A DNA stretch of 64,000 nucleotides, from NCBI GenBank assembly GCA_040398845.1, contig JBBATH010000013.1, positions 1 through 64,000 of the forward strand, in the 5' to 3' direction. Position numbers and translations under genes: made by a program. Numbering within the stretch: position 1 is the first letter of the stretch; every line of letters starts with the position of its first letter. The notes under the pieces were generated by a model. It ran no database searches, was not told where the DNA came from, and worked only from the letters and a program-made list of their open reading frames with translations. This stretch comes from WLND01 sp040398845. GTDB taxonomy: Bacteria; Actinomycetota; Actinomycetes; S36-B12. Of the stretch, positions 42,277-49,924 are shown piece after piece.

Positions 42277-42795
42277 GTGGATCGACCGGATGTCCTGCGC
42301 AAGACTTTATCCGAGACGGGCACGACGCAATCGCAGCTATCACGACTGAGCGGGGTTAAGCAGCCAAGTTTGAGCCAGATGCTGAGCGGCCGCATCGAGA
42401 TGAGCGACGAGATGCTCGACCGCCTCCTCTCCTGTGTGGGCTATCGGCTCGAAGTGGTGCGCAGGCCCGTTCGCGTGCAATTGGACCGCTCAAGCCGGCG
42501 GCGCTGGCGAATGCATCAGTTACTGGTTTCGCAACTGTCGCCCGAGACTCTCAAGCAATGGACCCCAACTATTCGGCGCAACCTCAGGCAGTTGCGTCGC
42601 GATACCCGCGGTGAGCCACACATGAGCAACCTCGATCGCTGGCAACGGCTGGTCTCGTCGGGAGACGTGCGCGGTCTTCGCCTCGTGATGACAGGGCTGG
42701 ACACCGACTCCATCCAGATGCGTGAGGTCTCGCCTCTCGGCGGGCTCCTGCCCGAAGGAGATCGTCAACGTGTGCTTGAGGAGATGCTCCGGTGA
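42277..42795 (+). CDS. XRE-family HTH protein, antitoxin-type partner of an AbiEii-like toxin
   Basis: 172 aa. The N-terminal HTH is at about residues 5-60 (LSETGTTQSQLSRLSGVKQPSLSQMLSGRIEMS), then a helical region. Similar proteins sit immediately upstream of nucleotidyltransferase (AbiEii/AbiGii) toxins. GTG at 42277 follows a run of T residues. Its stop overlaps (GTGA) a short frame that begins like such a toxin but is cut after about 10 residues. It therefore appears to be an orphan antitoxin or regulator. Confidence 0.68.
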   Translation: MDRPDVLRKTLSETGTTQSQLSRLSGVKQPSLSQMLSGRIEMSDEMLDRLLSCVGYRLEVVRRPVRVQLDRSSRRRWRMHQLLVSQLSPETLKQWTPTIRRNLRQLRRDTRGEPHMSNLDRWQRLVSSGDVRGLRLVMTGLDTDSIQMREVSPLGGLLPEGDRQRVLEEMLR

Positions 42796-42854
42796 AGCGT
42801 GAGCAACTCGATCACGCAAGACAAGACTGCCCGGCTCGGAACCCGGTGATGTGA
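42792..42854 (+). pseudogene. Truncated AbiEii-like nucleotidyltransferase toxin start
   Basis: A 20-codon frame with GTG at 42792, coupled to the XRE gene. Its first residues, VKREQLDHA, match the usual start of AbiEii-type toxins (MKREQLEHA...), after which the sequence loses similarity and stops. It looks like a 5' remnant of a deleted toxin gene. Confidence 0.5.
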
Positions 42855-42913
42855 TGAGGAGGGATGGAGAGGGCGTGAAGCGCCATATCTGGGACGCACG
42901 TTTGATGTTAATG

Positions 42914-42942
42914 GTGACATTGCCCGGACGCTCTCGTACGAT
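42914..42942 (+). promoter_or_regulatory. Sigma-70-like promoter for the Xre-RES pair
   Basis: GTGACA (42914-42919), a 17-base spacer and TACGAT (42937-42942), 27 bases before the GTG start of the Xre antitoxin. Spacing and elements fit a housekeeping promoter. Confidence 0.45.
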
Positions 42943-42969
42943 GGGGACACCAAAGAAGGGACCCGCGCC

Positions 42970-43341
42970 GTGACTTCCCAAGTCGATGGATCCATTCGCG
43001 CCCACGCTCGGGCGGTCCAGGACAGCACCGCAGAGATTGCGGCCTTCCTGCGCGATCATCTGGGCGCGCAACTGACCGCGCTGCTGACCGATGTCGATGT
43101 TCGCACCGTCAACCGCTGGGCTGCGGGCGAAGGCTGCCCGCGTGAGAGTGCCGAGAAGCGGCTTCGCGCTGCCTACCAGGTGTTCCGGCTGCTGGAGGGC
43201 TTTGAGGCGTCTCCGACCATTCGTGCTTGGTTCATGGGGATGAATCCGCAGCTTGATGACGTGTCCCCGACAGAGGCAATCGCGAACGATCAGTACCGCG
43301 ACGTCATGTCGGCTGCGAGGGCGTTTGCGTCAGGCGGATGA
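42970..43341 (+). CDS. Xre/MbcA/ParS-type antitoxin (DUF2384)
   Basis: 123 aa. The central segment LTDVDVRTVNRWAAGEGCPRESAEKRLRAAYQVFRLLEGF is the HTH plus start of the DUF2384 toxin-binding region, and RAWFMGMNPQLDDVSPTEAIAN is the conserved C-terminal part. The GTG start has AAGGGA upstream. It overlaps the RES toxin gene by 4 bases. Antitoxins of this group insert their C-terminus into the RES active site and autorepress the operon. Confidence 0.88.
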   Translation: MTSQVDGSIRAHARAVQDSTAEIAAFLRDHLGAQLTALLTDVDVRTVNRWAAGEGCPRESAEKRLRAAYQVFRLLEGFEASPTIRAWFMGMNPQLDDVSPTEAIANDQYRDVMSAARAFASGG

Positions 43342-44042
43342 GCGAGGAAACCAGCTTCGAGGCTGACCTGCCGCACGAAGTAGCCTGCAAGGAGATTCCC
43401 GAGGCGGGAGTGTTTCGGATAGCTCGACGTGATTCGCCGCTCGCTCTTTCGCGGATCAGCGTTGCTGACGCGGAGATGCCCCTCTCAGGCAACAGGTATG
43501 ACGTGTCCGGTGGCGGCGTTCTGTATTGCGCCACGGATCTCGAAGGCTGCTACGCCGAGACCCTGACGCGATATCGGCCGTCTCCACGGATCATTGCTGC
43601 ACTTGGACTGCACACTGACGGATACATGAACGTCGGCAGCGTCCCCGCAGACTGGCGCCTGCGACGTGTGACGACGCGCGTGATCTGTCAGGAACCGCTG
43701 CCCTTCGTCGACGTTGAAGATCCGCGCACGCTGGCGACTCTGGGCGAACTTCTCGCCAAGGACTTGGTCGCGCTCGACATGGACCAACCGCTCGACGTCT
43801 CGCTGATACGTGGGCGCAACAGGCTTGTCCCGAGGCTCGTCTCTCGCTGGGCGTATGTCCAGCAAAACGAAGACGGGACCCCCCGTTACAGCGGAATCCG
43901 ATACGAGTCGAAGCTCGGAGGCTGGGAATGCTGGGCCATTTTCGACGGAACGCGCTTGGGACAGGCTGAAGAGAGGGCTGTCTCCCTCGAGGATCCCGAA
44001 CTCGTCAGCGTCTCCGCGATGTACAAGCTCACAATCCACTGA
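43338..44042 (+). CDS. RES-domain toxin (NAD-degrading)
   Basis: 234 aa RES protein. Conserved RES positions are visible: the arginine in VFRIARRDSPLALSR, the RYDVSGGGVLYCATDLEGCYAE segment with its tyrosine and glutamate, and the serine/tyrosine region YSGIRYESKLGGWECWAIF. RES toxins (MbcT, ParT) hydrolyse or phosphorolyse NAD or ADP-ribosylate targets. At about 234 aa it is full length, and it overlaps its antitoxin gene, so this pair looks functional, unlike the two neighbouring loci. Confidence 0.87.
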   Translation: MSEETSFEADLPHEVACKEIPEAGVFRIARRDSPLALSRISVADAEMPLSGNRYDVSGGGVLYCATDLEGCYAETLTRYRPSPRIIAALGLHTDGYMNVGSVPADWRLRRVTTRVICQEPLPFVDVEDPRTLATLGELLAKDLVALDMDQPLDVSLIRGRNRLVPRLVSRWAYVQQNEDGTPRYSGIRYESKLGGWECWAIFDGTRLGQAEERAVSLEDPELVSVSAMYKLTIH

Positions 44043-44374
44043 CCCAGGCGGAGTCTGGGACGAGACGCCCCGACGTCGGCCAGGCCGAACCCGAATATCG
44101 GCGAACGCACCATGACTTCGGTCAGCTCCACGTGGGGCCACCAACGCACACCTGGGCACCAAATGTTCCGAGAGAGCTAAGGCCGTCCTCCTTTCGGTCG
44201 ATTGCCTCACGGTGGGAGCGGGCGGCCGATACTCATTGACCCGAAATGGCTAGCGAATTGGCTTCGTTGGTCAGAGCCACCTCACACACATTGCGGCGCA
44301 GAGTGTAGCCTCACGGTGCTCCACAGTGTAGGCTGAAAGCGTAGCAAAGTGTAGGTTGACGAGGGGGTGGAGCC
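44043..44374. other. Intergenic region with 23-bp-spaced repeats
   Basis: 332 bp without a supported gene. Its right end carries three AGTGTAG repeats (44302-44354) leading to the ATPase gene. The left part has open frames only antisense or out of frame with the RES gene, and I see nothing else in it. Confidence 0.6.
44302..44354. repeat. Three AGTGTAG direct repeats with exact 23-bp period
   Basis: AGTGTAG at 44302-44308, 44325-44331 and 44348-44354; each is followed by a variant of GsyT and preceded by CA. The period is exactly 23 bp, about two helical turns, so a protein could bind all copies on one DNA face. The last copy lies 20 bases before the GTG of the DUF4143 ATPase, suggesting promoter control. 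Confidence 0.65.
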
Positions 44375-45649
44375 GTGGGGTCCGGGCCTGACCGCTCACA
44401 GCACTACCGGTCCCGGGTCATGGATGCCATCCTCGCCCGCCGGCTTCGGTCGTCCGGTGCGGTGCTCTTGGAGGGACCCAAGGCGTGCGGCAAGACGTTC
44501 ACCGCCGAGCAGGTGGCCGGCAGTCAGGTGTACCTGGACCTCGATCCTGCAGCCCGGACTGCTCTCCACATCGACCCCACCCTGGTGCTGAACGGAGAGC
44601 CGCCCCAATTGATCGACGAGTGGCAACTCGAGGCGACTTCGGTGTGGAATCACGTTCGCAACGAGGTCAACAGACGGGCCAGGCCCGGTCAGTTCGTGCT
44701 CACCGGCTCAGCGGTGCCCGATGACGATGCCGCCCGCCACACTGGCGCGGGGCGCTTCGCCCGACTGCGAATGAGGCCGATGAGCCTGTACGAGAGTGGT
44801 GAATCGACTGGTGCGATGTCCCTGTCGGCACTCCTCGACGGTGGGCGTCCAACCTCCCCGGCCAGCGCGCTCACCGTTCACGACCTGGTTGGCGTGACCG
44901 TCCGCGGAGGCTGGCCCCTGTGTCTGGATCTGGACATCGCCGACGCAGCGCGCGCGAACCGCGACTACCTGCGCAGCATCGCCGAGGTCGACATCACTCG
45001 GGTTGACCCGGCTCGCAACGACCCAGCACGGGCACTCCGCTTGCTGCGCGCCTTGGCCCGCAACGTGGCCATGGACCACAAGGTCGCCCGCCTGGCCTCC
45101 AGCGCCGACGGAGACGACTCGCCACTGGCGCGAACGACGGCCTACGACTACTTGGGCGCCTTCGAGCGATTGATGGTGACTGAGCTACAGCCGGCGTGGT
45201 CGACGCACCTACGGTCACGTGCGAGGCTGCGCACCGCTCCTCGGACGCACTTCGTCGATCCGTCGTTGGCGGTTGCCGCCCTCGATGCCTCTCCGGCGCA
45301 GCTGCTTCGCGACCTCAATGCCTTCGGGTACCTGTTCGAGTCGCTGGTAATCCGGGACATCCGGATCTTCTCGGATTCCCTCGACGGCTCCGTAACGCAC
45401 TATCGCGACAGCGACAGCCTCGAAGTCGACGTCATCGTGTCGACCGCAGACCGATGGGGCGCGTTCGAGGTGAAGCTTGGCACCGCGCAGATCGACGAGG
45501 CGGCCGCCAAGCTGCTCGCGTTCGCGAACAAGATCGACACCAGTCGCATGGGTTCTCCCGCCGTGCTCGGCGTGGTCACCGGTACGGGCTACGGGTACAC
45601 GCGCCCCGACGGCGTGGTCGTGATCCCCGTCGGCGCGCTCGGCCCCTAA
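44375..45649 (+). CDS. AAA-family ATPase with DUF4143
   Basis: 424 aa. The N-terminal AAA core has Walker A LLEGPKACGKTFTAEQ and a Walker B/sensor region QLIDEWQLEATSVWNHV, with VLTGSAVPDD following. The C-terminal DUF4143 nuclease-like domain has FGYLFESLVIRDI, DSDSLEVDVIV and WGAFEVKLG, giving a PD-(D/E)xK-like E...D...ExK pattern. GTG at 44375 has GAGGGGG upstream. Proteins of this group are common in bacteria and archaea with unknown function; a role in defence or DNA transactions has been suggested. Three regularly spaced repeats lie upstream. Confidence 0.85.
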   Translation: MGSGPDRSQHYRSRVMDAILARRLRSSGAVLLEGPKACGKTFTAEQVAGSQVYLDLDPAARTALHIDPTLVLNGEPPQLIDEWQLEATSVWNHVRNEVNRRARPGQFVLTGSAVPDDDAARHTGAGRFARLRMRPMSLYESGESTGAMSLSALLDGGRPTSPASALTVHDLVGVTVRGGWPLCLDLDIADAARANRDYLRSIAEVDITRVDPARNDPARALRLLRALARNVAMDHKVARLASSADGDDSPLARTTAYDYLGAFERLMVTELQPAWSTHLRSRARLRTAPRTHFVDPSLAVAALDASPAQLLRDLNAFGYLFESLVIRDIRIFSDSLDGSVTHYRDSDSLEVDVIVSTADRWGAFEVKLGTAQIDEAAAKLLAFANKIDTSRMGSPAVLGVVTGTGYGYTRPDGVVVIPVGALGP

Positions 45650-45694
45650 CCGCGCTTTCGTCATCATCCAACTGGTCATCGACCTCGTTCGGCC

Positions 45695-46390
45695 TTAGTT
45701 GCGCCTGGCCGCACGCACGAGGGCGCCCATCAGTTCGCGCTGCTGCGCATCCTGCGCATAGGTGTCCTCGGGGTGCCACTGCACCCCGACCGTCCACGCC
45801 TTCGTATCCGCGACCACGGCTTCGACGACTCCGTCTCCGGAGGTGCCAACAACGGTGAGTCCGTCGCCGACTCGATCGATGGCCTGATGGTGGTAGCAGG
45901 AGGCCGTCACTGAACCGCCTGTGATGCCCAGCGGGCCGGCGTCGTCGCTCAGGGCGACCTCATGGACGTGGTGTCGGTGGTTCTCCGGCATATCGACGAT
46001 CAAGGTGCCGCCCCGAACGATGTTGAGCACGTGCAGGCCGCGGCACACGGCGAGCATCGGAACGCCGTGGTCGAGGCAGTATTGGGCGAGGGTTATGTCG
46101 GATTCGTCCTGCATGTCGTCCATGTCGTACAGGCTCGGGTCGTCGTCGCCCTTGCCGTATCGAGTCGGACGGACGTCGCCGCCGCCGGGCAGCAGGACTC
46201 CCTCGAAGCCGCGCAGCCGTGCCGCCCAATCGAGGGCATCCGGGTCCCTGCCGGGCAGGAGGGTCATCGGATCGCCGGCGGCTGCCCAGACATATTCGAG
46301 AAGCGCCCGCGAGCTCACGAGGCCGCGATAGCGCAGGGCGGTGGCCGACTCGGTGAAACGGCCGAGGATCGCGATACGGGGCCGAGTCAT
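45695..46390 (-). CDS. PuuD-type gamma-glutamyl-GABA hydrolase (peptidase C26)
   Basis: 231 aa. The catalytic cysteine is in PMLAVCRGLHVLNIVRGG (about residue 114) and the His-Glu pair in VGVQWHPEDTY. GVLLPGGGDVRPTRYG and a CYHHQAIDRVG-like segment are typical of PuuD and differ from the two GATases at 4845 and 38351. PuuD-type enzymes release glutamate from gamma-glutamyl-aminobutyrate. It is divergent from the HpaE-D-G operon with operator site 4 in between, which links gamma-glutamyl hydrolysis with ring-cleavage genes. Confidence 0.88.
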   Translation of the reverse strand: MTRPRIAILGRFTESATALRYRGLVSSRALLEYVWAAAGDPMTLLPGRDPDALDWAARLRGFEGVLLPGGGDVRPTRYGKGDDDPSLYDMDDMQDESDITLAQYCLDHGVPMLAVCRGLHVLNIVRGGTLIVDMPENHRHHVHEVALSDDAGPLGITGGSVTASCYHHQAIDRVGDGLTVVGTSGDGVVEAVVADTKAWTVGVQWHPEDTYAQDAQQRELMGALVRAARRN

Positions 46391-46421
46391 CCTGCTCCAA
46401 GGGCTGGTGGGATTTCCAAAT

Positions 46422-46442
46422 ATCCGTTAGGGTCCGAACGAT
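46422..46442. promoter_or_regulatory. Shared regulon operator, site 4
   Basis: Minus-strand reading ATCGTTCGGACCC-TAACGGAT, a 21-bp version of the four-site element, in the 99-bp divergent promoter between the PuuD-type hydrolase and the hpaE operon. It has one extra base in the right half. Confidence 0.6.
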
Positions 46443-46489
46443 TCATTATTCGGTTCAGCATAGTTTCCCATCGACGAAGGCGAGCACTG

Positions 46490-47950
46490 ATGTCGACCGC
46501 AATAGTGGCCGGTGTCGAGGTCGACACCCGGCACTGGATCGGTGGCGGGCGTATCGCCTCCGCCGAAACCTTCGAGACCGTTTCACCCATCGACGGCGCA
46601 GTGCTCGCACATGTGAGCCGGGGCGGCCGCGCGGAGGCTAACGCCGCCGTCGCTGCAGCCAAGGCTGCGTTCCCAACTTGGGCGGCGCTGAGCCCCGCCG
46701 AGCGCGGCACGATCCTGCACCGGGTCGCCGACAACGTCGAGGCGCACATCGAGGAGCTCGCCCAGCTCGAGACCCACGACAACGGCTCGCTGCTGCGCTC
46801 GCACCGACGCGGCGTCATGCCCCGCGTCGTGATGAACATCCGCTACTTCGCCGACTTCGCGATGAACGACCTCAGGCACCCAAACTTCGAGACACGCGGC
46901 CACACCAACCACGTGACCTGGGATCCCTCCGGAGTCGCCGTCATCATCACGCCCTGGAATGCGCCGCTCATGCTCGCCACCTGGCGCATCGGCCCGGCGC
47001 TCGCGTCAGGCGACACCGTCGTGCTCAAGCCACCGGAGTGGGCCCCACTCACCGCCTCCTACTTCGCGCAACTCGCCCATGAGGCAGGCCTGCCAGCCGG
47101 AGTCTTCAATGTCGTGCAGGGCTTCGGCATCGAGGCCGGGGCTCCGCTCACCGAGAATCCCGATGTCTCGCGCATCTGCTTCACCGGCTCCGTCCCAACT
47201 GCAAAGGCCGTCGCTCGCGCCGCCGCCGAGAATCTCATCCCCTGCTCATTCGAACTCGGCGGCAAGAGCCCGACCGTCATCCTCGACGACGCCGACCTCG
47301 ACCTCGCCGTCGATCTTGCGATCGAGCAGTACGACAACGCCGGCCAGGTATGTCTTGCCGGCACCCGGCTGCTTGTGCAGCAGGGCATCGCCGACGCTTT
47401 CGCCGCCAAGTTCACCGAGCGTGCTGCACAAATCACGCAGGGTGATCCTCGCGATGAGGCAACCCAGATCGGGCCGAATATCCACCTCGCGCACGTCGAG
47501 CGGGTCATCGGCTTCATCGAGCGCGCTCGCACGGACGGAGCCACAGTCGCGTATGGGGGTGAGGTGAACACGGCCCTCGGCACGCACTACATCCAGCCAA
47601 CGCTCGTTGTCGATGCGCCCGAGGGCAGCGAGATCCTCACGGCGGAGGTCTTCGGTCCCGTCCTCACGATGCAGACCTTCGCAAGCGACGAGGAGGGCCT
47701 CGCCCTCGCGAACGGAACCGAGTTCGGCCTTGCGGCATGCGTGGTCAGCGGCAACCGCGAGCGCGCCGAGGCCTTCACCAAGTTCCTCGTCGCCGGCACC
47801 ATCTGGGTCAACTGCTTCTTCGTCCGCGACCTTTCGGCTCCCTTCGGCGGGTCGAAGCGGTCGGGCATCGGCCGCGAGGGCGGCCTGTGGTCCTTCGACT
47901 TCTACGCCGACGTCAAGAACACCGTGTTCGCACCGACCGGATGGAAGTAG
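46490..47950 (+). CDS. hpaE: Aldehyde dehydrogenase, likely 5-carboxymethyl-2-hydroxymuconate semialdehyde dehydrogenase
   Basis: 486 aa ALDH. Visible are VIITPWNAPLMLATW, FTGSVPTAKAVARA, the general base in FELGGKSPTVIL, the catalytic cysteine in NAGQVCLAGTR and the C-terminal SAPFGGSKRSGIGREGGLWS, which is of the HpaE/HpcC type. ATG at 46490 follows AAGGCGAG. Directly downstream are a homoprotocatechuate dioxygenase and an FAH-family decarboxylase/isomerase, the next enzymes of the same pathway. That context supports HpaE over a general aldehyde dehydrogenase. Confidence 0.85.
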   Translation: MSTAIVAGVEVDTRHWIGGGRIASAETFETVSPIDGAVLAHVSRGGRAEANAAVAAAKAAFPTWAALSPAERGTILHRVADNVEAHIEELAQLETHDNGSLLRSHRRGVMPRVVMNIRYFADFAMNDLRHPNFETRGHTNHVTWDPSGVAVIITPWNAPLMLATWRIGPALASGDTVVLKPPEWAPLTASYFAQLAHEAGLPAGVFNVVQGFGIEAGAPLTENPDVSRICFTGSVPTAKAVARAAAENLIPCSFELGGKSPTVILDDADLDLAVDLAIEQYDNAGQVCLAGTRLLVQQGIADAFAAKFTERAAQITQGDPRDEATQIGPNIHLAHVERVIGFIERARTDGATVAYGGEVNTALGTHYIQPTLVVDAPEGSEILTAEVFGPVLTMQTFASDEEGLALANGTEFGLAACVVSGNRERAEAFTKFLVAGTIWVNCFFVRDLSAPFGGSKRSGIGREGGLWSFDFYADVKNTVFAPTGWK

Positions 47951-47958
47951 GGGTCACC

Positions 47959-48858
47959 ATGGGTGAGATCGTCGGGGCCGGGCTGCTTGCCCACGTACCC
48001 ACCATCATGCTGCCGGAGTCCATCCGGCTCGAGATCAACGACGGCAAGGAGATCTCGCTCGTCCCGGGCCTTCGAGACCTCCGCCGCGACAAGTTCGACA
48101 CCCTCGACTACGACACCGTCGTTATCCTTGACTCCCACTGGGCGACGACCGTTGAATTCGTCGTCACGGCCCAAGACCGCCGATCCGGGCTGTTCACCTC
48201 GGAGGAGTTGCCGCGCGGGATGTGCCGAATTCCCTACGACTGGCCCGGCGACCCCGAACTCGCCCACGCCATCGCCGCGTGCGGCGAGCAGAACGGCACC
48301 TGGATCACGGCCATCGATGACCACTTCCTGCCGCTCTACTACGCCACGCTGAACCTCTGGACCTTCCTCGGCGATGGCCTGCCGGACAAGCGCTGGATCT
48401 CGATGAGCGTCGCGCAGACCGGTGACACCGAGGATTTCCTCAGGGCCGGACGCGCCCTCGGGCAGGCCATCAGGGAGTCTCACCGCAAGGTGCTCGTCAT
48501 CGCATCCGGTGCCCTCTCGCACACCTTCTGGCCACTGCGAGAACTGCGCGACCACGAGGCGAGCGACCCATCGAATATCTTCAGCCCCGAAGCCCTCGCC
48601 GCCGACCTCCTGCGCTTGGAATGGTTCAAGGCCGGTGACCACGCCCGCGTGCTCGACACCATGCCGGAGTTCCTCAAGGTCAAGCCCGAGGCGAGGTTCG
48701 CCCACTACCTCATGATGGCCGGCGCAATGGGAGAGTCCGAGCTCACCGCACCCGGGGTGCTGTACAGCGAGTACGAGAACTCCATTGGAACCGGTCAAGT
48801 GCACGTATGGTTCGATCGTCCGGCATCAGGTTGGACTTCCGGAAAGGGCCCACAGTGA
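47959..48858 (+). CDS. hpaD: 3,4-dihydroxyphenylacetate (homoprotocatechuate) 2,3-dioxygenase, class III
   Basis: 299 aa LigB-family extradiol dioxygenase. Metal ligand histidines are in GLLAHVPTIML and in the DSHW region, and the catalytic segment is VIASGALSHTFWPL. The pattern (VVILDSHW, TSEELPRGM, GTGQVHVWF near the C-terminus) matches E. coli HpaD/HpcB. It opens homoprotocatechuate next to the ring hydroxyls using Fe(II) and O2. ATG at 47959 is 8 bases after the hpaE stop. It overlaps the FAH-type gene by 4 bases. Confidence 0.88.
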   Translation: MGEIVGAGLLAHVPTIMLPESIRLEINDGKEISLVPGLRDLRRDKFDTLDYDTVVILDSHWATTVEFVVTAQDRRSGLFTSEELPRGMCRIPYDWPGDPELAHAIAACGEQNGTWITAIDDHFLPLYYATLNLWTFLGDGLPDKRWISMSVAQTGDTEDFLRAGRALGQAIRESHRKVLVIASGALSHTFWPLRELRDHEASDPSNIFSPEALAADLLRLEWFKAGDHARVLDTMPEFLKVKPEARFAHYLMMAGAMGESELTAPGVLYSEYENSIGTGQVHVWFDRPASGWTSGKGPQ

Positions 48859-49730
48859 CCGAGCTTCGACGCGTGCTCCTCGAGGGAGCACCCGTGCTCA
48901 CGACTCGCCAAGGAGATGAGCTGGTGGCGGGCGACGGACGCGTCGTCGGCATCGACGAGGCGATCCACCTCGCCCCGTGTGAGCCCACGAAGATCATCGC
49001 CGTGCATCTGAACTACGACTCGCGCACCCAAGAGTTCATGACGAGGCTGCCGGCAGCACCGACCTACTTCCACAAGCCCATCACAGCCCTGAACTCGCAC
49101 AAGGGCGCGGTCGTGAGGCCCGATCGCTGCAAGTGGCTGAACTACGAGGGTGAGATCGTCATCGTCATCGGACGCACCTGCCGCAACATCGCCCCGGACG
49201 AGGCCGCGGACTACATCGCGGGCTACACCGTGGGTAACGACTACGGACTCCACGATTTCCGCGACACCGACGCTGGCTCCATGCTGCGGGTCAAGGGCGC
49301 CGACACCCTCGCCCCCATCGGACCAGGCCTCATCACCGATTGGGACTTTCGGGGCAAGCAGATCCGAACCATCGTGAACGGGGTCGTCCGTCAAGACGAC
49401 ACCACCGATGGTATGGAGTGGGATATGCACTACCTCGTCGCCGACATTGCCCGTACCATCACCCTCGTGCCCGGCGACATCCTCTTTTCCGGCACCCCGG
49501 CGACCTCGCGCACCGTCTACCCCGGCGATGTCGTCGAGGTTGAAGTCGAGGGTCTCGGGACCCTCCGCAACCACATCGTGCAAGGACCCACCCCCATTCG
49601 CACCGACGTGGGCGCGCAGCCCACCGAGAGCGAGGAGGTCATCTCCACCGCAAAGGGCGGCGATTGGGAATTCCGTGGCATCCGAACACCGTCGAAGGAT
49701 CTGTACCCGTCACTAGTAGAGGAGAAGTAG
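48855..49730 (+). CDS. hpaG: Fumarylacetoacetate hydrolase-family enzyme (HpaG-like isomerase/decarboxylase)
   Basis: 291 aa FAH fold. The metal site has the glutamates of LNYEGEIVIVIG and the aspartate of VGNDYGLHDFRD. The active-site lysine lies in RVKGADT, and GDILFSGTPA is the family C-terminal motif. In the homoprotocatechuate pathway an FAH member decarboxylates and isomerises the ring-cleavage acid. GTG at 48855 overlaps hpaD. Other FAH reactions (fumarylpyruvate hydrolysis, oxaloacetate decarboxylation) are possible; the context favours HpaG. Confidence 0.83.
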   Translation: MTELRRVLLEGAPVLTTRQGDELVAGDGRVVGIDEAIHLAPCEPTKIIAVHLNYDSRTQEFMTRLPAAPTYFHKPITALNSHKGAVVRPDRCKWLNYEGEIVIVIGRTCRNIAPDEAADYIAGYTVGNDYGLHDFRDTDAGSMLRVKGADTLAPIGPGLITDWDFRGKQIRTIVNGVVRQDDTTDGMEWDMHYLVADIARTITLVPGDILFSGTPATSRTVYPGDVVEVEVEGLGTLRNHIVQGPTPIRTDVGAQPTESEEVISTAKGGDWEFRGIRTPSKDLYPSLVEEK

Positions 49731-49732
49731 CA

Positions 49733-49921
49733 GTGGTCAAGGTGACCGTCGACATGGACAAGTGTCAGCACTATGGGCAGTGCTGCTTTGAGGCCGAGGA
49801 CGTGTTCGCATTGGACGAGTCCGGCAAACTCGTCTACTCGAAGGAGGCCGCCGAGTCGCGTCGCGCCGATATTTTGCTCGCAGCCGACGTCTGCCCAATG
49901 CAAGCGATCACGGTCGAATAG
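49733..49921 (+). CDS. 3Fe-4S ferredoxin (P450-type)
   Basis: 62 aa ferredoxin. Cysteines are at CQHYGQC near the N-terminus and CP in ADVCPMQAITVE at the C-terminus, the C-x5-C...CP pattern of 3Fe-4S ferredoxins that serve bacterial P450s. GTG at 49733 has GAGGAGAAG upstream; an upstream open frame is ignored. The downstream gene is a ferredoxin reductase, so this is a complete electron-transfer pair in the hpa operon, although the operon itself has no P450. Confidence 0.9.
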   Translation: MVKVTVDMDKCQHYGQCCFEAEDVFALDESGKLVYSKEAAESRRADILLAADVCPMQAITVE

Positions 49922-49924
49922 TCG

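Noticed and set aside
45962..46489. Upstream extension of the HpaE aldehyde dehydrogenase frame
   Set aside because: It crosses the divergent PuuD-type gene and the operator. The family N-terminus and ribosome site place the start at 46490.
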